DNA of 36,411 bases, from NCBI GenBank assembly GCA_002238705.1, contig MPMW01000014.1, positions 1 to 36,411 on the forward strand, written 5' to 3'. Position numbers and translations under genes: made by a program. Position 1 is the first letter of the stretch; each line of letters begins with the position of its first letter. Of the stretch, positions 1 to 10,718 are shown in pieces. Below the pieces are notes generated by a model that ran no database searches, was not told the DNA's origin, and worked only from the letters and a program-made list of their open reading frames with translations. Origin of the DNA: Acidobacteria bacterium bin61. Its GTDB lineage: Bacteria > Acidobacteriota > Vicinamibacteria > Marinacidobacterales > Marinacidobacteraceae.

Positions 1-29
1 AGCGGGTGCCGGCTGAAGCCGGCGTTCCA
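1..29. repeat. GC-rich inverted-repeat element, copy 1
   Basis: The first 23 bases contain an inverted repeat, GCCGGC (8-13 region) and GCCGGC (18-23) around a 4-base spacer, flanked by AGCGGGT on the left and GTTCC on the right. The same flanks and core occur in reverse orientation at 8801-8828. A degenerate third copy may lie at about 43-58 (TGCCGG, five bases, GGCGCTCC). This looks like a genome-specific extragenic palindromic repeat downstream of the pyrophosphatase gene, where it could also act as a transcription end. Confidence 0.5.
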
Positions 30-76
30 AGCCGCTTCTGCTGTTGCCGGAGGCTGGCGCTCCGAACTCCGCTCGC

Positions 77-2116
<2,040 letters not shown>

Positions 2117-2422
2117 GTCCACGGGGCAGGATCTCCAGTTGGTTAAAGGGTCGGTTCTCGGCTTCTTGCCGGGTGCTCGGGACCCAGCCCGAGGCGGGAA
2201 CTGCGAGTACGCGCTGCCCCGCTCGGCGAAGACCGAAGCGATCCGCCGGTCTGCAGGACCGCCGGGAGCAAGGCGGCGGGACCGGCGAAAACCCTCGCCG
2301 CGGGGCCGGAGAACCCGCTCCGAACCCGCTTTCCCGCGCTGCCGGAAGACGGCAATTTTACCAAAGCAGGCAGCTTTGAGACTGGTAGACTCGCCCGCTG
2401 CCGGCGCGGCCAGAACTTTCTC
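2117..2422. other. Divergent intergenic region between hppA and the NHL gene
   Basis: This 306-base stretch has no convincing gene. It must hold promoters for both flanking divergent genes. A small inverted repeat, CTCGGG (2176-2181) and CCCGAG (2188-2193), is visible. The only A/T-rich patch is at 2353-2378; it includes TAAAAT on the minus strand (2355-2360), which could be a -10 for hppA, but I find no matching -35. A TAGACT hexamer on the plus strand (2386-2391) could serve the propeller gene; its -35 is also unclear. Confidence 0.4.
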
Positions 2423-3259
2423 TTGCAACTCCCTCGCGGTGTCTGGATCAGGGCCCGGAATCTCACCGCCCCGCTGGTTCTCGGCCTCCTGCTCGGGGTT
2501 CCCGCTTCCGCCGAAGAACTGCGGTACCCGGTGGACGTGGCGGTCGGGCCCGGCGGGGAGATCTACGTCGCCGATATCGAGGCCGCGGCGCTGCTCCGCT
2601 GGAGCGGAAACGAGTTCGAGGTGGTGGCGAAGGGCCGGGGGCTTCCCAAGACCCCGCTCTTCGGCATCCGGCACATCGTTCCCGCCGGGGACGGAACCGT
2701 TCTGGCGAGCGACCCCGCCACCATGGCGCTCTACCGGATCACGACGTCGGGTGAGATCACGGCCATCCCCGACGACGGCTTCTTCGTGACCCCCTGGGGC
2801 ATCGCCGTCGATCCCGGCGGCGACATTCTGGCGGTGGACCGGGTGACCGGGCGCCTCCGCCGGGTTCGGGCGGACGCCATCGAGGATGTCGCCACCATCC
2901 GCGCGCCGCGGGCCATCCTGGCCGAGAGCGACGGTTCCCTGCACGTCCTCACGGACCGCAACGTGTTGCGGATGGAGAACGGCGACGGGGAACCGCTCGT
3001 GCAGTCACCGCCGTTCGAGTTCCCCCACGACTTCGTCCGGGCTCCCGACGGCGGCTTCTTCGTGACCGACGGCTACGCCCGGTGCATCTGGAAGGTCAGC
3101 CCCGAGGGGCGGGTTTCCGTGCACGTCCGCGGGGATCCGTTCATCAGCCCCCAGGGCCTCGCGCTCAGCGCGGACGGCGACCTGCTGGTCGCCGACGCCC
3201 ATGCCCGAACCGTTTTTCGAGTCTCCGGAGGTGGGCAGGTGCTCCCGCTCGGCGAGTAA
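2423..3259 (+). CDS. Secreted NHL-type beta-propeller protein
   Basis: A predicted periplasmic protein of 278 residues. An N-terminal signal peptide is visible (basic start, hydrophobic [12 protein letters not shown], then a PASA-EE cleavage site near residue 31). The rest consists of repeated beta-propeller blades of the NHL/SMP-30 type: [46 protein letters not shown] and [16 protein letters not shown]. The start is TTG at 2423, the only start codon giving a full signal peptide. The gene lies 24 bases upstream of the NSS transporter, so they are probably co-transcribed. The substrate or binding partner is unknown; such propellers may be lactonase-like or simple interaction scaffolds, and no catalytic residues can be assigned here. 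Confidence 0.8.
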   Translation: MQLPRGVWIRARNLTAPLVLGLLLGVPASAEELRYPVDVAVGPGGEIYVADIEAAALLRWSGNEFEVVAKGRGLPKTPLFGIRHIVPAGDGTVLASDPATMALYRITTSGEITAIPDDGFFVTPWGIAVDPGGDILAVDRVTGRLRRVRADAIEDVATIRAPRAILAESDGSLHVLTDRNVLRMENGDGEPLVQSPPFEFPHDFVRAPDGGFFVTDGYARCIWKVSPEGRVSVHVRGDPFISPQGLALSADGDLLVADAHARTVFRVSGGGQVLPLGE

Positions 3260-3283
3260 CCGGTTCCGGAAAAGGATGCCAAC

Positions 3284-4654
3284 ATGACGAATGATCGCGG
3301 AAGCTGGGGATCTCGCCCGGGCTTCATCCTGGCCGCCACCGGTTCCGCGGTGGGGCTCGGAAACATCTGGGGCTTTCCGACCCAGGTAGGCCAGGGCGGC
3401 GGCGCGGCCTTCGTCCTCATCTATCTCATTGCCGTCATTTTCATCTGCGCGCCCATCCTGCTCGGCGAGGTCCTGGTTGGACGCTACGCCCAACTGGGTC
3501 CCGCGGGGGCCGTCCGGCGGATCTCGCCCTCCGGTCCCTGGTGGGTGATCGGCCTGCTGGCGGTGGCTGCCGGGACATTCATCCTCTCGTTCTACGCGGT
3601 CATCGCCGGATGGACGGTTCAGTATCTCTGGCTCGCGGTCACGGACGGACTCGCCGCCGACGCCGAGGGATCGGGGGCGCTCTTCGGCGCTGTCTCGGCC
3701 AATCCCATCCGGAACGTCCTGTTCACGGGCCTGTTCCTGGTTGCCACCGCCTGGTGCGTCAATCGGGGCATCCGGCGCGGCATCGAAGCCGCATCGCGCC
3801 TGATGATGCCCTTGCTCTTCGTCCTGCTCTTGATCCTCGCCATCCGATCGGTGACGCTTCCGGGCGCCGCCGAGGGACTTGCCTACTACCTGCGTCCGGA
3901 TCTTTCCCAGGCGCTGAATCCCGAGATCATCGGCGCCGCAGTGGGACAGGCGTTCTTCTCGCTGAGCCTCGGGATGGGAGCCCTCATCACCTATGGCAGC
4001 TACCTGCACCGGTCCCACGCGGTGCGTTCCGCCTCAATCGCCATCGTGGGGATCGACACCACGATCGCGCTGCTCGCCGGATTCATCATCTTCCCGGCGG
4101 GGTTCTCCATCGCGAGCTTCAGTTCCGGCTCTACGTTCGATCCCACGGCCGGCGGACCGGGTCTCATCTTCGCCGTCCTCCCCCAGCTCTTTGCGACGCT
4201 GCCGGGCGGGCTGCTCTTCGGCGCCGCGTTCTTCCTGCTCCTGTCGGTAGCCGCTTTCACTTCGACCATCTCGCTGCTCGAGGTACCGGTGGCGCACGCC
4301 ATCGACCAGTGGCGCTGGCCGCGCAGCAAGGCCGTCCTCGCGGTCGCCGCCTTCACCTTCGCGTTTTCCATCCCCTCGGTGCTGTCGTTCAGCGGCGGAT
4401 TCTTCTCGGAACTTCCCGCCGTCGGAGGCACCTTCTTCGACCTGATGGTGAATGTCTGGAACGAAGGGGCGCTACCGCTCGGCGGCATGCTGATCAGCCT
4501 CTTCATCGGCTGGAGGTGGGGCGCCCGCTTCGCCGGTGACGAACTCCGGCGCGACGGTCCCGGCTTCCCGAGCCCGGCGCTTTGGGGCTTCCTGATCCGC
4601 TTCGTCTCCCCGGCGGCCATCTTCCTGCTGATCGTCTCCCGTTTCGTCCTCTGA
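3284..4654 (+). CDS. NSS-family sodium-dependent transporter
   Basis: A 456-residue integral membrane protein of the neurotransmitter:sodium symporter family (LeuT/MhsT fold, about 12 helices), which takes up an amino acid or amine with Na+. TM1 carries the family signature SAVGLGNIWGFP (about residues 21-32) followed by QGGGAAF. Position 30 is Gly, where the well-studied LeuT-like members have the gating Arg of NVWRFP. Later landmarks include FSLSLGMGALITYGSYL (TM6) and FTSTISLLEVPVAHAIDQ (TM8). A clear ribosome-binding site, AAGGA, lies 7 bases before ATG. It is 23 bases upstream of the AGCS gene, forming an operon of two sodium symporters. The substrate cannot be named from sequence. Confidence 0.93.
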   Translation: MTNDRGSWGSRPGFILAATGSAVGLGNIWGFPTQVGQGGGAAFVLIYLIAVIFICAPILLGEVLVGRYAQLGPAGAVRRISPSGPWWVIGLLAVAAGTFILSFYAVIAGWTVQYLWLAVTDGLAADAEGSGALFGAVSANPIRNVLFTGLFLVATAWCVNRGIRRGIEAASRLMMPLLFVLLLILAIRSVTLPGAAEGLAYYLRPDLSQALNPEIIGAAVGQAFFSLSLGMGALITYGSYLHRSHAVRSASIAIVGIDTTIALLAGFIIFPAGFSIASFSSGSTFDPTAGGPGLIFAVLPQLFATLPGGLLFGAAFFLLLSVAAFTSTISLLEVPVAHAIDQWRWPRSKAVLAVAAFTFAFSIPSVLSFSGGFFSELPAVGGTFFDLMVNVWNEGALPLGGMLISLFIGWRWGARFAGDELRRDGPGFPSPALWGFLIRFVSPAAIFLLIVSRFVL

Positions 4655-4677
4655 CGGTCTTTTCCCAAGGAAACACC

Positions 4678-6066
4678 ATGAGCGAATTCATTGCCTGGGC
4701 GTCAAACGCCATCTACCAGTGGTACGCCCTGCCCCTGCTGCTGGTGACCTGCGGGCTCTACCTGACGATCCGCACCGGCTTCGTCCAGATCCGCGGATTC
4801 GTCGCCGGCATGCGGCGGGTCGTTTCCGGAATGTCCCACGACCAGAAGGGTGCGGAAGGGGAAATCACCCCCTTCCAGGCGCTCTCGACCGCTCTCGCCT
4901 CCACCGTCGGAAACGGAAACATCGGCGGGGTGGCAACCGCGATTCTGATCGGTGGCCCGGGCGCCATCTTCTGGATGTGGGTCACCGCGGTCTTCGGCAT
5001 GGCCACCAAGTACTCCGAGGCCGTGCTGGGCGTCACCTATCGGGTGAAGAAGGAATCGGGCGCCTTCGCGAGCGGCCCGATGTACTACATCATGGCAGGC
5101 GTCCGCCATGCGGGACTCGCGAAGGTGCTCGCGATCATGTTCTGCGTCTTCGGCGCGGCGACCGCGCTGCTCGGCACCGGCAACATGGCCCAGTCGAACA
5201 CCATCGTGCGGACGTTCGTGGAGGCGGCTTCCGGCTTCGGGTGGGAGGTCTCTCCGTGGGTTCCGGGTCTCATCATCACCGTCGCGGTGGGCGCCGTTCT
5301 GCTCGGAGGAATCCACCGGATCGCATCCGTGGCCGAAAAGCTCGTTCCGACGATGCTGGTCATCTACCTCGGCATGTCCCTCACCTACCTGCTGATGAAC
5401 TTCAGCGCACTGCCGGGGGTCTTCGCGACCATCTTCGAGCACGCCCTCTCACCGCACGCGGCGGCCGGCGGGTTCCTCGGGGTGAGCGTCCGGCAGGCAA
5501 TCGCCGCCGGGATCAGCCGGGGCGTCCTCTCCAACGAGGCCGGGCTCGGCAGCGCCCCGATCGCCCACGGGATCGCGCAGGTGAAGCACCCGACGGATCA
5601 GGGTCTGGTCGGGGTCTTCGAGGTCTTCATCGACACCATCGTGGTGTGCAGCATGACCGCGTTTGCGGTGTTGTCGTCAGGCATGTGGATGGACACCGCG
5701 TACCAGAACGCGAGCGGCGACCTCACGGCCGCCGCCTTCCAGATGTCGATCCCGTTCGCCCCGGTGGTGATCGCCATCTCGTCGTTCCTGTTCGGTTTCT
5801 CGACGATCATCGGCTGGTACTACTACGGGGAGACCTGCTGGGAATACATGTTCGGCCAGAAGGGCATCTTCCCCTACCGGGTCATCTACGTCGCGCTCCT
5901 CCTCATCGGCGGGCTCGTGACCGTGGAGACGGTGTGGAACATCGGCACCCTGCTGAACGGCTTCATGGCGTTCCCCAACCTGATCGGGATGCTGTTCCTC
6001 GGTGGCGTGGTCGCCAAGAAGACCAATGAGTACTACGCGGCCGAGAAAGGCGGCGGGTCCGACTGA
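4678..6066 (+). CDS. AGCS-family alanine/glycine:cation symporter
   Basis: A 462-residue inner-membrane symporter that imports alanine, glycine or a related amino acid with Na+ (sometimes H+). Diagnostic segments are ALSTALASTVGNGNIGGVATAI, then GPGAIFWMWVTAVFGMATKYSEA, GTGNMAQSN, and the late ISRGVLSNEAGLGSAPIAH. Length is typical of the family. ATG at 4678 has an AAGGAAA ribosome-binding site six bases upstream, and its product starts in the usual way (short polar end, then IYQWYALPLLLV); the open frame continues upstream into the end of the NSS gene and is ignored. The stop is followed by a strong hairpin, so this is the last gene of the propeller-NSS-AGCS unit. Confidence 0.95.
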   Translation: MSEFIAWASNAIYQWYALPLLLVTCGLYLTIRTGFVQIRGFVAGMRRVVSGMSHDQKGAEGEITPFQALSTALASTVGNGNIGGVATAILIGGPGAIFWMWVTAVFGMATKYSEAVLGVTYRVKKESGAFASGPMYYIMAGVRHAGLAKVLAIMFCVFGAATALLGTGNMAQSNTIVRTFVEAASGFGWEVSPWVPGLIITVAVGAVLLGGIHRIASVAEKLVPTMLVIYLGMSLTYLLMNFSALPGVFATIFEHALSPHAAAGGFLGVSVRQAIAAGISRGVLSNEAGLGSAPIAHGIAQVKHPTDQGLVGVFEVFIDTIVVCSMTAFAVLSSGMWMDTAYQNASGDLTAAAFQMSIPFAPVVIAISSFLFGFSTIIGWYYYGETCWEYMFGQKGIFPYRVIYVALLLIGGLVTVETVWNIGTLLNGFMAFPNLIGMLFLGGVVAKKTNEYYAAEKGGGSD

Positions 6067-6456
6067 GAGAAAGAGTCCCGTCCGGCGGGACGTTGAGGAG
6101 AGTCTGCGCGGCGCCCGGAGAACCGGGCGCCGCCGCGCGACATAACAGCCCGTGGTGAAACTCGCGCGGCATGCCCGAGCTACGAGGAATGGCGGTCGGC
6201 CACGCCGTCTTCCATTCCTCGTGCTAGCGGGGTCTACGCGGGGCTCACGCCCCGCTCCGGAAGCGAACAGCGATGCATCCCGGCCAGCCCCCACCGGGAG
6301 GACTGGCCGGGCCCCTACGCGGCCCTCATCGTTGCGTTTGGTCGGAATACACTCGGTATTCCTCCCTCACGCGCCTTCTCAGCCAGGCGCCTCGCCGTTC
6401 TCGGTGCTCACGCCAGTTCCACCACAGGCTGTCAAGCGAGGACTGCGCTCCATCCG
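6067..6456. other. Gene-free, palindrome-rich intergenic region
   Basis: This 390-base stretch has no supported gene. Besides the two hairpins at 6075-6133 it contains: ACGAGGAATGG (6182-6192) with CCATTCCTCGT (6212-6222); GCGGGGC (6238-6244) with GCCCCGC (6249-6255) around TCAC; CCCGGCCAG (6279-6287) with CTGGCCGGG (6303-6311); and GGAATAC (6344-6350) with GTATTCC (6356-6362) around ACTCG. All arms are perfect. The promoter for the SLC12-like gene should lie in the last part, but I cannot point to clear hexamers. Confidence 0.75.
6075..6133 (+). terminator. Two hairpins after the AGCS gene, terminator-like
   Basis: GTCCCG (6075-6080) pairs with CGGGAC (6086-6091) across a 5-base loop, starting nine bases after the stop. 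A second, perfect 11-bp stem follows: GCGGCGCCCGG (6108-6118), loop AGAA, CCGGGCGCCGC (6123-6133). No T-run follows, so intrinsic termination is not textbook; the stem could equally block 3' exonucleases or belong to the palindrome cluster downstream. Confidence 0.5.
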
Positions 6457-8724
6457 ATGACCGACGGTCCCGATCCGAATCCCGGCCCGGCTACTCCGGG
6501 GCACGGCTTCGGCACCGCTCCCGTCTTCCTGGCGTCGATCAGCACCATCCTCGGGGCGATCCTCTTCCTCCGCTTCGGCTACGCCGTCTCGGACGTGGGG
6601 CTCCTCGGGACCCTCGGGGTCATCGCCATCGCCCATCTGGTCACGATCCCGACCGTTCTCGCGGTATCCGAGATCGCGACGAACCGCCGGGTCGCCGGCG
6701 GGGGCGCCTACTACATCATCAGCCGCTCCTTCGGCACCCGGATCGGGGGCGTGATCGGCATCGCCCTCTACCTGTCGCAGGCCATCTCGATCGCCTTCTA
6801 TCTGGTGGCCTTCGCCGAGGCGTTCGGGCCCGTCTACGAGTGGATCGAGAGCGCCTGGAACTTCGGGGTGGACGCGCGTTTCGTCAGCCTCCCGGCGGCG
6901 GTGGCGCTCCTGGCGCTGGTGCTGACCAAGGGCGCCGATCTGGGAGTCCGGGTGCTCTGGGTGGTCTCGGTGATCCTCGGCGGCTCCATCGCCGCGGTCC
7001 TGCTGGGCTCGGCGCCGGAAGCGATCCGCCCGGAAACCTTCAGCGTGACGGCCACCGGCGAGAACCCCCACAGCTTCGCGGTGGTCTTCGCCATCATCTT
7101 CCCCGCCTTCACCGGAATGATCGCCGGCCTCGGGCTGTCGGGGGACCTGAAGAACCCGCACCGGAGCATCCCGCTCGGGACCATCGCCGCGACCCTCGCC
7201 GGCATGGTGATCTACATCCTGGTGGCCATCAAGCTGGCGGTGAGCGTGGATCCGGAGCAACTCCACGCCGACCAGTTCGTGATGGCCCGGATCGCGCTCT
7301 GGGGCCCTTCCGTCTATATCGGGCTCGGCGCCGCCGCGCTCTCCTCGGCGCTCGGTTCCATCCTCGTTGCGCCGCGGACCCTCCAGGCGCTCGGCCAGGA
7401 CCGGGTCCTGCCCTTTCCGGCCCTGAACCGGTTCGTGGCGAAGGGAGTCGGAGCCGCCCGAGAGCCGCGCTGGGCCGCCGCGCTGTCCGGCGGGATCGCG
7501 ATCTTTTTCGTGGTGGTCGGCGATGTCGACTTCATCGCCCAGATCCTGACCATGTTCTTCCTGGTGACCTACGGCGCGCTCTGCACCGTGTCGTTCCTGG
7601 AGTACTTCGCCGGGAATCCGTCCTACCGGCCCACCTTCCGCACCCGTTGGTACCTGTCCCTCGTGGGGGCGCTCATGTGCGGGATCCTGATGGTGCGGAT
7701 GAACGCCCTCTACGCGCTCATCGCGTTCTCCCTCATGTGGGTCATGTACGTCGGCCTGAACCGCTCGCGGCGGGGCGAACGGGACTTCGCCGCCATCTTC
7801 CAGGGCACCATCTTCCAGCTCACCCGCCGGCTCCGCATCACCCTTCAGAAGAACCTCGTGGAACGGTCGGCCGGCGGGTGGCGCCCGTCCGTGGTCGCAA
7901 TCACCCGGCACGGCGAGCGGCTGGGCCATTTCGACCTCCTGCGCTGGATGAGCCACCGGCACGGCTTCGGCCATTTCATCCAGTACGTCGAGGGGGAGTA
8001 CTCGCCGACCACCGTCCGGCAGGCGCGCCAGGAGGTGCGCACCCTGATCGGGCAGACGGAGGCGAGCGGCGCCGGCGTCTACGTGGACTCCCTGGTCAGC
8101 CCGTCGTTCCGGCTCGCGCTCGCGCAGTCGCTCCAGATGCCCGGAATCTCGGGACTGCCGAACAACTGCCTGCTGCTGGAGTTCGACGAACTCCGAAAGG
8201 AGGAAATCGCGGAGAGCGTCGAGGGCGCCCGGATCGCGGTGGACACCGGGTTCAACGCCCTCATCCTCCGCTCCACCAGTCATCGGTTCGGCTACCGGTC
8301 CTCCATCCACCTCTGGCTGACGGAAGACAACTTCGACAACGCACCGCTGATGCTGCTGCTCGCCTACATCATCGTGGGACATCCGGAATGGAAGCGCGCC
8401 GAGATCCGGGTCTTCGAGTGCTGCGATCTCAGTTCGAGCGAACACCAGGACCACGACCTCTCGAGGCTGCTGTCCCAGGAACGCCTGCCCATCTCGGAGC
8501 AGAACCGGATGACGATCGGCTACCAGAGCGACGAGGAACTCGAGAAGGAAGTGTCGCGGAGGTCCTCCCGCGCGGACCTGGTGATCTCGGGAATTTCCGC
8601 GGCCACGCTCCGGGGCGCGGACGCGGAACGCGCGTTATCCCGCTACCAGTCCACGAACGACGTGCTCTTCGTCAGCGGCGTGGAGCGGATTTCGCTCCGG
8701 GACGGCGGCGCGGGGGGGCGCTGA
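6457..8724 (+). CDS. SLC12-like (cation-chloride cotransporter type) APC-superfamily permease
   Basis: A 755-residue protein with an N-terminal APC-fold membrane domain (about residues 20-430) and a large soluble C-terminal domain (about 430-755). The first helix, ISTILGAILFLRFGYAVSDVG, closely matches the SLC12 helix motif N-x-W-G-V-I-L-F-L-R-x-x-W-I-V-G. AGGGAYYIISRSFG follows, and a later helix reads GLGAAALSSALGSILVAPRTLQALGQDRVLPF, also typical of SLC12. The C-terminal part begins with GGWRPSVVAITRH, resembling the WRPQ start of the SLC12 cytoplasmic domain. Eukaryotic members move Na+/K+ with Cl-; bacterial relatives are poorly characterised and some may transport amino acids. It stands alone after the palindromic region. 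Start ATG at 6457; an earlier in-frame start is not supported. Confidence 0.85.
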   Translation: MTDGPDPNPGPATPGHGFGTAPVFLASISTILGAILFLRFGYAVSDVGLLGTLGVIAIAHLVTIPTVLAVSEIATNRRVAGGGAYYIISRSFGTRIGGVIGIALYLSQAISIAFYLVAFAEAFGPVYEWIESAWNFGVDARFVSLPAAVALLALVLTKGADLGVRVLWVVSVILGGSIAAVLLGSAPEAIRPETFSVTATGENPHSFAVVFAIIFPAFTGMIAGLGLSGDLKNPHRSIPLGTIAATLAGMVIYILVAIKLAVSVDPEQLHADQFVMARIALWGPSVYIGLGAAALSSALGSILVAPRTLQALGQDRVLPFPALNRFVAKGVGAAREPRWAAALSGGIAIFFVVVGDVDFIAQILTMFFLVTYGALCTVSFLEYFAGNPSYRPTFRTRWYLSLVGALMCGILMVRMNALYALIAFSLMWVMYVGLNRSRRGERDFAAIFQGTIFQLTRRLRITLQKNLVERSAGGWRPSVVAITRHGERLGHFDLLRWMSHRHGFGHFIQYVEGEYSPTTVRQARQEVRTLIGQTEASGAGVYVDSLVSPSFRLALAQSLQMPGISGLPNNCLLLEFDELRKEEIAESVEGARIAVDTGFNALILRSTSHRFGYRSSIHLWLTEDNFDNAPLMLLLAYIIVGHPEWKRAEIRVFECCDLSSSEHQDHDLSRLLSQERLPISEQNRMTIGYQSDEELEKEVSRRSSRADLVISGISAATLRGADAERALSRYQSTNDVLFVSGVERISLRDGGAGGR

Positions 8725-8899
8725 ACCCGGGAACGCCGGCCACCCCACAGTAGGAGCGGGAGGGGAACGCCACCCTCCGCTCAACGCGGCAACGGTTTGA
8801 AACGCCGGCCTCCAGGCCGGCACCCGCTGCGCGAGAGCGCAGCGGAACCGCACTGCCTGATTCTCCTGGTCGGCCCCTGAATCAGGGCAGGAAGACGGG
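8725..8899. repeat. Intergenic inverted repeats, including copy 2 of the GC-rich element
   Basis: Between two convergent genes lie three inverted repeats. GCCGGCCT (8804-8811) pairs with AGGCCGGC (8814-8821); this is the core of an element whose 8801-8828 span is the reverse complement of positions 1-29 except for the spacer. GCTGCGC (8826-8832) pairs with GCGCAGC (8837-8843) around GAGA. CCTGATTC (8856-8863) pairs with GAATCAGG (8879-8886). An extra half-element with AACGCCGGCC lies near 8731. They may double as terminators for both converging genes. Confidence 0.65.
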
Positions 8900-9298
8900 C
8901 TACTTCCAGAGCGAGAGCAGGATCGCCTGGCCGAGCAGCGCCACGAAGTTGTAGGCGACGTTCATCACCGCGAGTCCGGATTTCCGCTTCTCGAACGCCA
9001 CCGACTGGTGCGACACCGGGATCACGAAGGCGATCGTGGCGACGAGGGCTGCGTGGACGCCGTGGAGCGGGCCGCTGAAGCCGTCGAGCAGCACCGCGAG
9101 TCCGAAGGCGGAGGCGATGGCGAACAGGAACGACCCGCCGTAGGTCTTCAGGGGATTGAAGCCTTCGGCGATCGCCTCCTCGGTGGTCTCCATGAGCGCC
9201 AGCCAGCGCTTTCCGAAGAGGGGCCCGTACCAAAGGGCGCCCACGATCAGCGGGACGATGCCGGCGACGACAATGGCCAGGTAGTTGAGGTCATGCAT
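8900..9298 (-). CDS. DUF1761 family small membrane protein
   Basis: A 132-residue protein with about four membrane helices. It starts MHDLNYLAIVVAGIV, followed by the family hallmark GALWYGPLFGKRW near residues 21-33, then YGGSFLFAIASAFGLAVLL, a third helix around HAALVATIAFVIP, and a last helix NFVALLGQAILLSLW. Its length fits the DUF1761 family. Function is unknown. A GGAGG ribosome-binding site lies ten bases before ATG. It is the last gene of the minus-strand envelope cluster, 94 bases after the VKOR-DsbA gene, so it may or may not share its transcript. Confidence 0.85.
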   Translation of the reverse strand: MHDLNYLAIVVAGIVPLIVGALWYGPLFGKRWLALMETTEEAIAEGFNPLKTYGGSFLFAIASAFGLAVLLDGFSGPLHGVHAALVATIAFVIPVSHQSVAFEKRKSGLAVMNVAYNFVALLGQAILLSLWK

Positions 9299-9392
9299 GG
9301 TGGTTGGGCCTCCTGAATGCGGGTGGAGAAATCAGGTGGACGAAGGGAGACCGAACTCCCGCGCGGCGAGCGGGATGCCCGCCGGCGAAGTC

Positions 9393-10718
9393 CTATTCGC
9401 CGTCGGGATCAGCGCCGGAAACGTCGACCCCCGCCTTTTCGAGTTCCCAGAGCACGGCGTCGGCGAACTCGTCGAGTGTCGGCACTTTCCGCCCATTGAT
9501 GAATAACGACGGAGTACCCATGACTCCCAGCCGCACACCCTCGGCGATGTCCGACTGGAGCGCCGCTTCGGCCTGAGGCTCGGCCATGCAGGCCCGGAAG
9601 GCGGCTTCGTCGAGCCCGGCGCCTACCGCGATTCCGACTACGTCATCGAGATCGGGGCCGTTGGGCGGCGCCCGGTAGACGGCATCGTGGTAGTCCCAGA
9701 AGTTGCCCAGGAGATTGGCGCAGGTACCGCCGCGCGCGACCTCGCAAGCACCGGGATGCAACACGCGCGGCATGTGCCCGGCGCAGGTCGAGTCGAGCGG
9801 ATAACTGCGGTAGTAGAGCGCGACATGCGGGCCGGTCGGGCCCTCGACGTACTGGTCGAAGGCCAGCGCGAATCGCCGGCAGGATGGACACAGGAAATCC
9901 GAGAAGGTGACGATCTTCACCGGCGCCTGGGGATCGCCTTTCACCGGCACCCCCTCGAGCGAAACCTCCTGCACGGGCTGCTGCCGGAAGGTCGGATTCC
10001 GCCACTGCGGCGCCAGCCCGGCGCCCCGGAGCGGCAACTCGGCCGGCAGGCCGTCCGAGGCCGCGGAACGAACCCCGAGGATCGAGAGGTCCACCGAGTC
10101 CTCCGCCCGGTCGCTGAGGCTGACGTTGATCACCAGCACTGCCGCGGCCACGAGACTGGCGGCGAGCCAGAACGCCCGAACCGCGAAGCGTTCGATCGCA
10201 AATTGTGAGTGCATCGCCGGAATTGTCGCCGACCGCCGCCGGGCCGGCAAAAGCAGCAGGAAAGCGGCTCCGTTCGCACCGTATGTCCAGATGCAGAGCG
10301 AGCAGTAGCTGCCGATCGCGAAAGCCTGGACGCCGAAGAGGAACAGATCGACCACGAGCGCCAGGGTGACGAGGCCGAGCGCCAGGCGGCCGGGCCGGCT
10401 GGCGAGCGGGGCCTTGCCCAGCAGGGCGAGCGCGAGCAGAAACCCGAGCGACACGAAGAACGCGAGCCCCACCGCGGCCAACGGAACCCCGGCTACCGTG
10501 GACCAGGCGCTCGCCGCCACCTCTTCGCAGCCCGAACTCGCGGGATCGCAAACCGCCGCCGCCAGGGCGCCGGTGTCGAGCCCGTGATGCCGAAGCAACA
10601 GGACTCCCGAGACCACCGCGCCGAAAGCCGCAGCGGCAAATGCCAGTCCGAGACGAACGGCGCCGGTTGCGCCCCGGAAGTCGGGAAGTCCAGCCATGGA
10701 GGCCCGGAGTTTATCCAT
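9393..10718 (-). CDS. VKOR-DsbA fusion, periplasmic disulfide-bond formation
   Basis: A natural fusion (441 residues) of a vitamin K epoxide reductase-like quinone reductase with a thioredoxin-fold oxidase. It is expected to make disulfides in exported proteins and pass the electrons to quinone. The VKOR part (about 20-160) has the loop cysteines Cys57 and Cys64 (CDPASSGC), a following Ser, and the active-site pair Cys139-Cys142 (CSLC). A further helix (about 181-201) links it to a DsbA-like domain with active-site Cys277-Cys280 (FLCPSC) and the cis-Pro loop GVMGTPSLFING. The start is uncertain: ATG at 10718 overlaps the upstream stop by eight bases and lies just after GGAGG; 10739 and 10697 are alternatives. 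It replaces the DsbA/DsbB pair. Confidence 0.93.
   Translation of the reverse strand: MDKLRASMAGLPDFRGATGAVRLGLAFAAAAFGAVVSGVLLLRHHGLDTGALAAAVCDPASSGCEEVAASAWSTVAGVPLAAVGLAFFVSLGFLLALALLGKAPLASRPGRLALGLVTLALVVDLFLFGVQAFAIGSYCSLCIWTYGANGAAFLLLLPARRRSATIPAMHSQFAIERFAVRAFWLAASLVAAAVLVINVSLSDRAEDSVDLSILGVRSAASDGLPAELPLRGAGLAPQWRNPTFRQQPVQEVSLEGVPVKGDPQAPVKIVTFSDFLCPSCRRFALAFDQYVEGPTGPHVALYYRSYPLDSTCAGHMPRVLHPGACEVARGGTCANLLGNFWDYHDAVYRAPPNGPDLDDVVGIAVGAGLDEAAFRACMAEPQAEAALQSDIAEGVRLGVMGTPSLFINGRKVPTLDEFADAVLWELEKAGVDVSGADPDGE

Noticed and set aside
2117-2944. N-terminal extension of the pyrophosphatase frame up to 2944
   Set aside because: The extra part is Arg/Gly/Pro-rich, opposes the beta-propeller gene, and the family begins at MFLYLTP.
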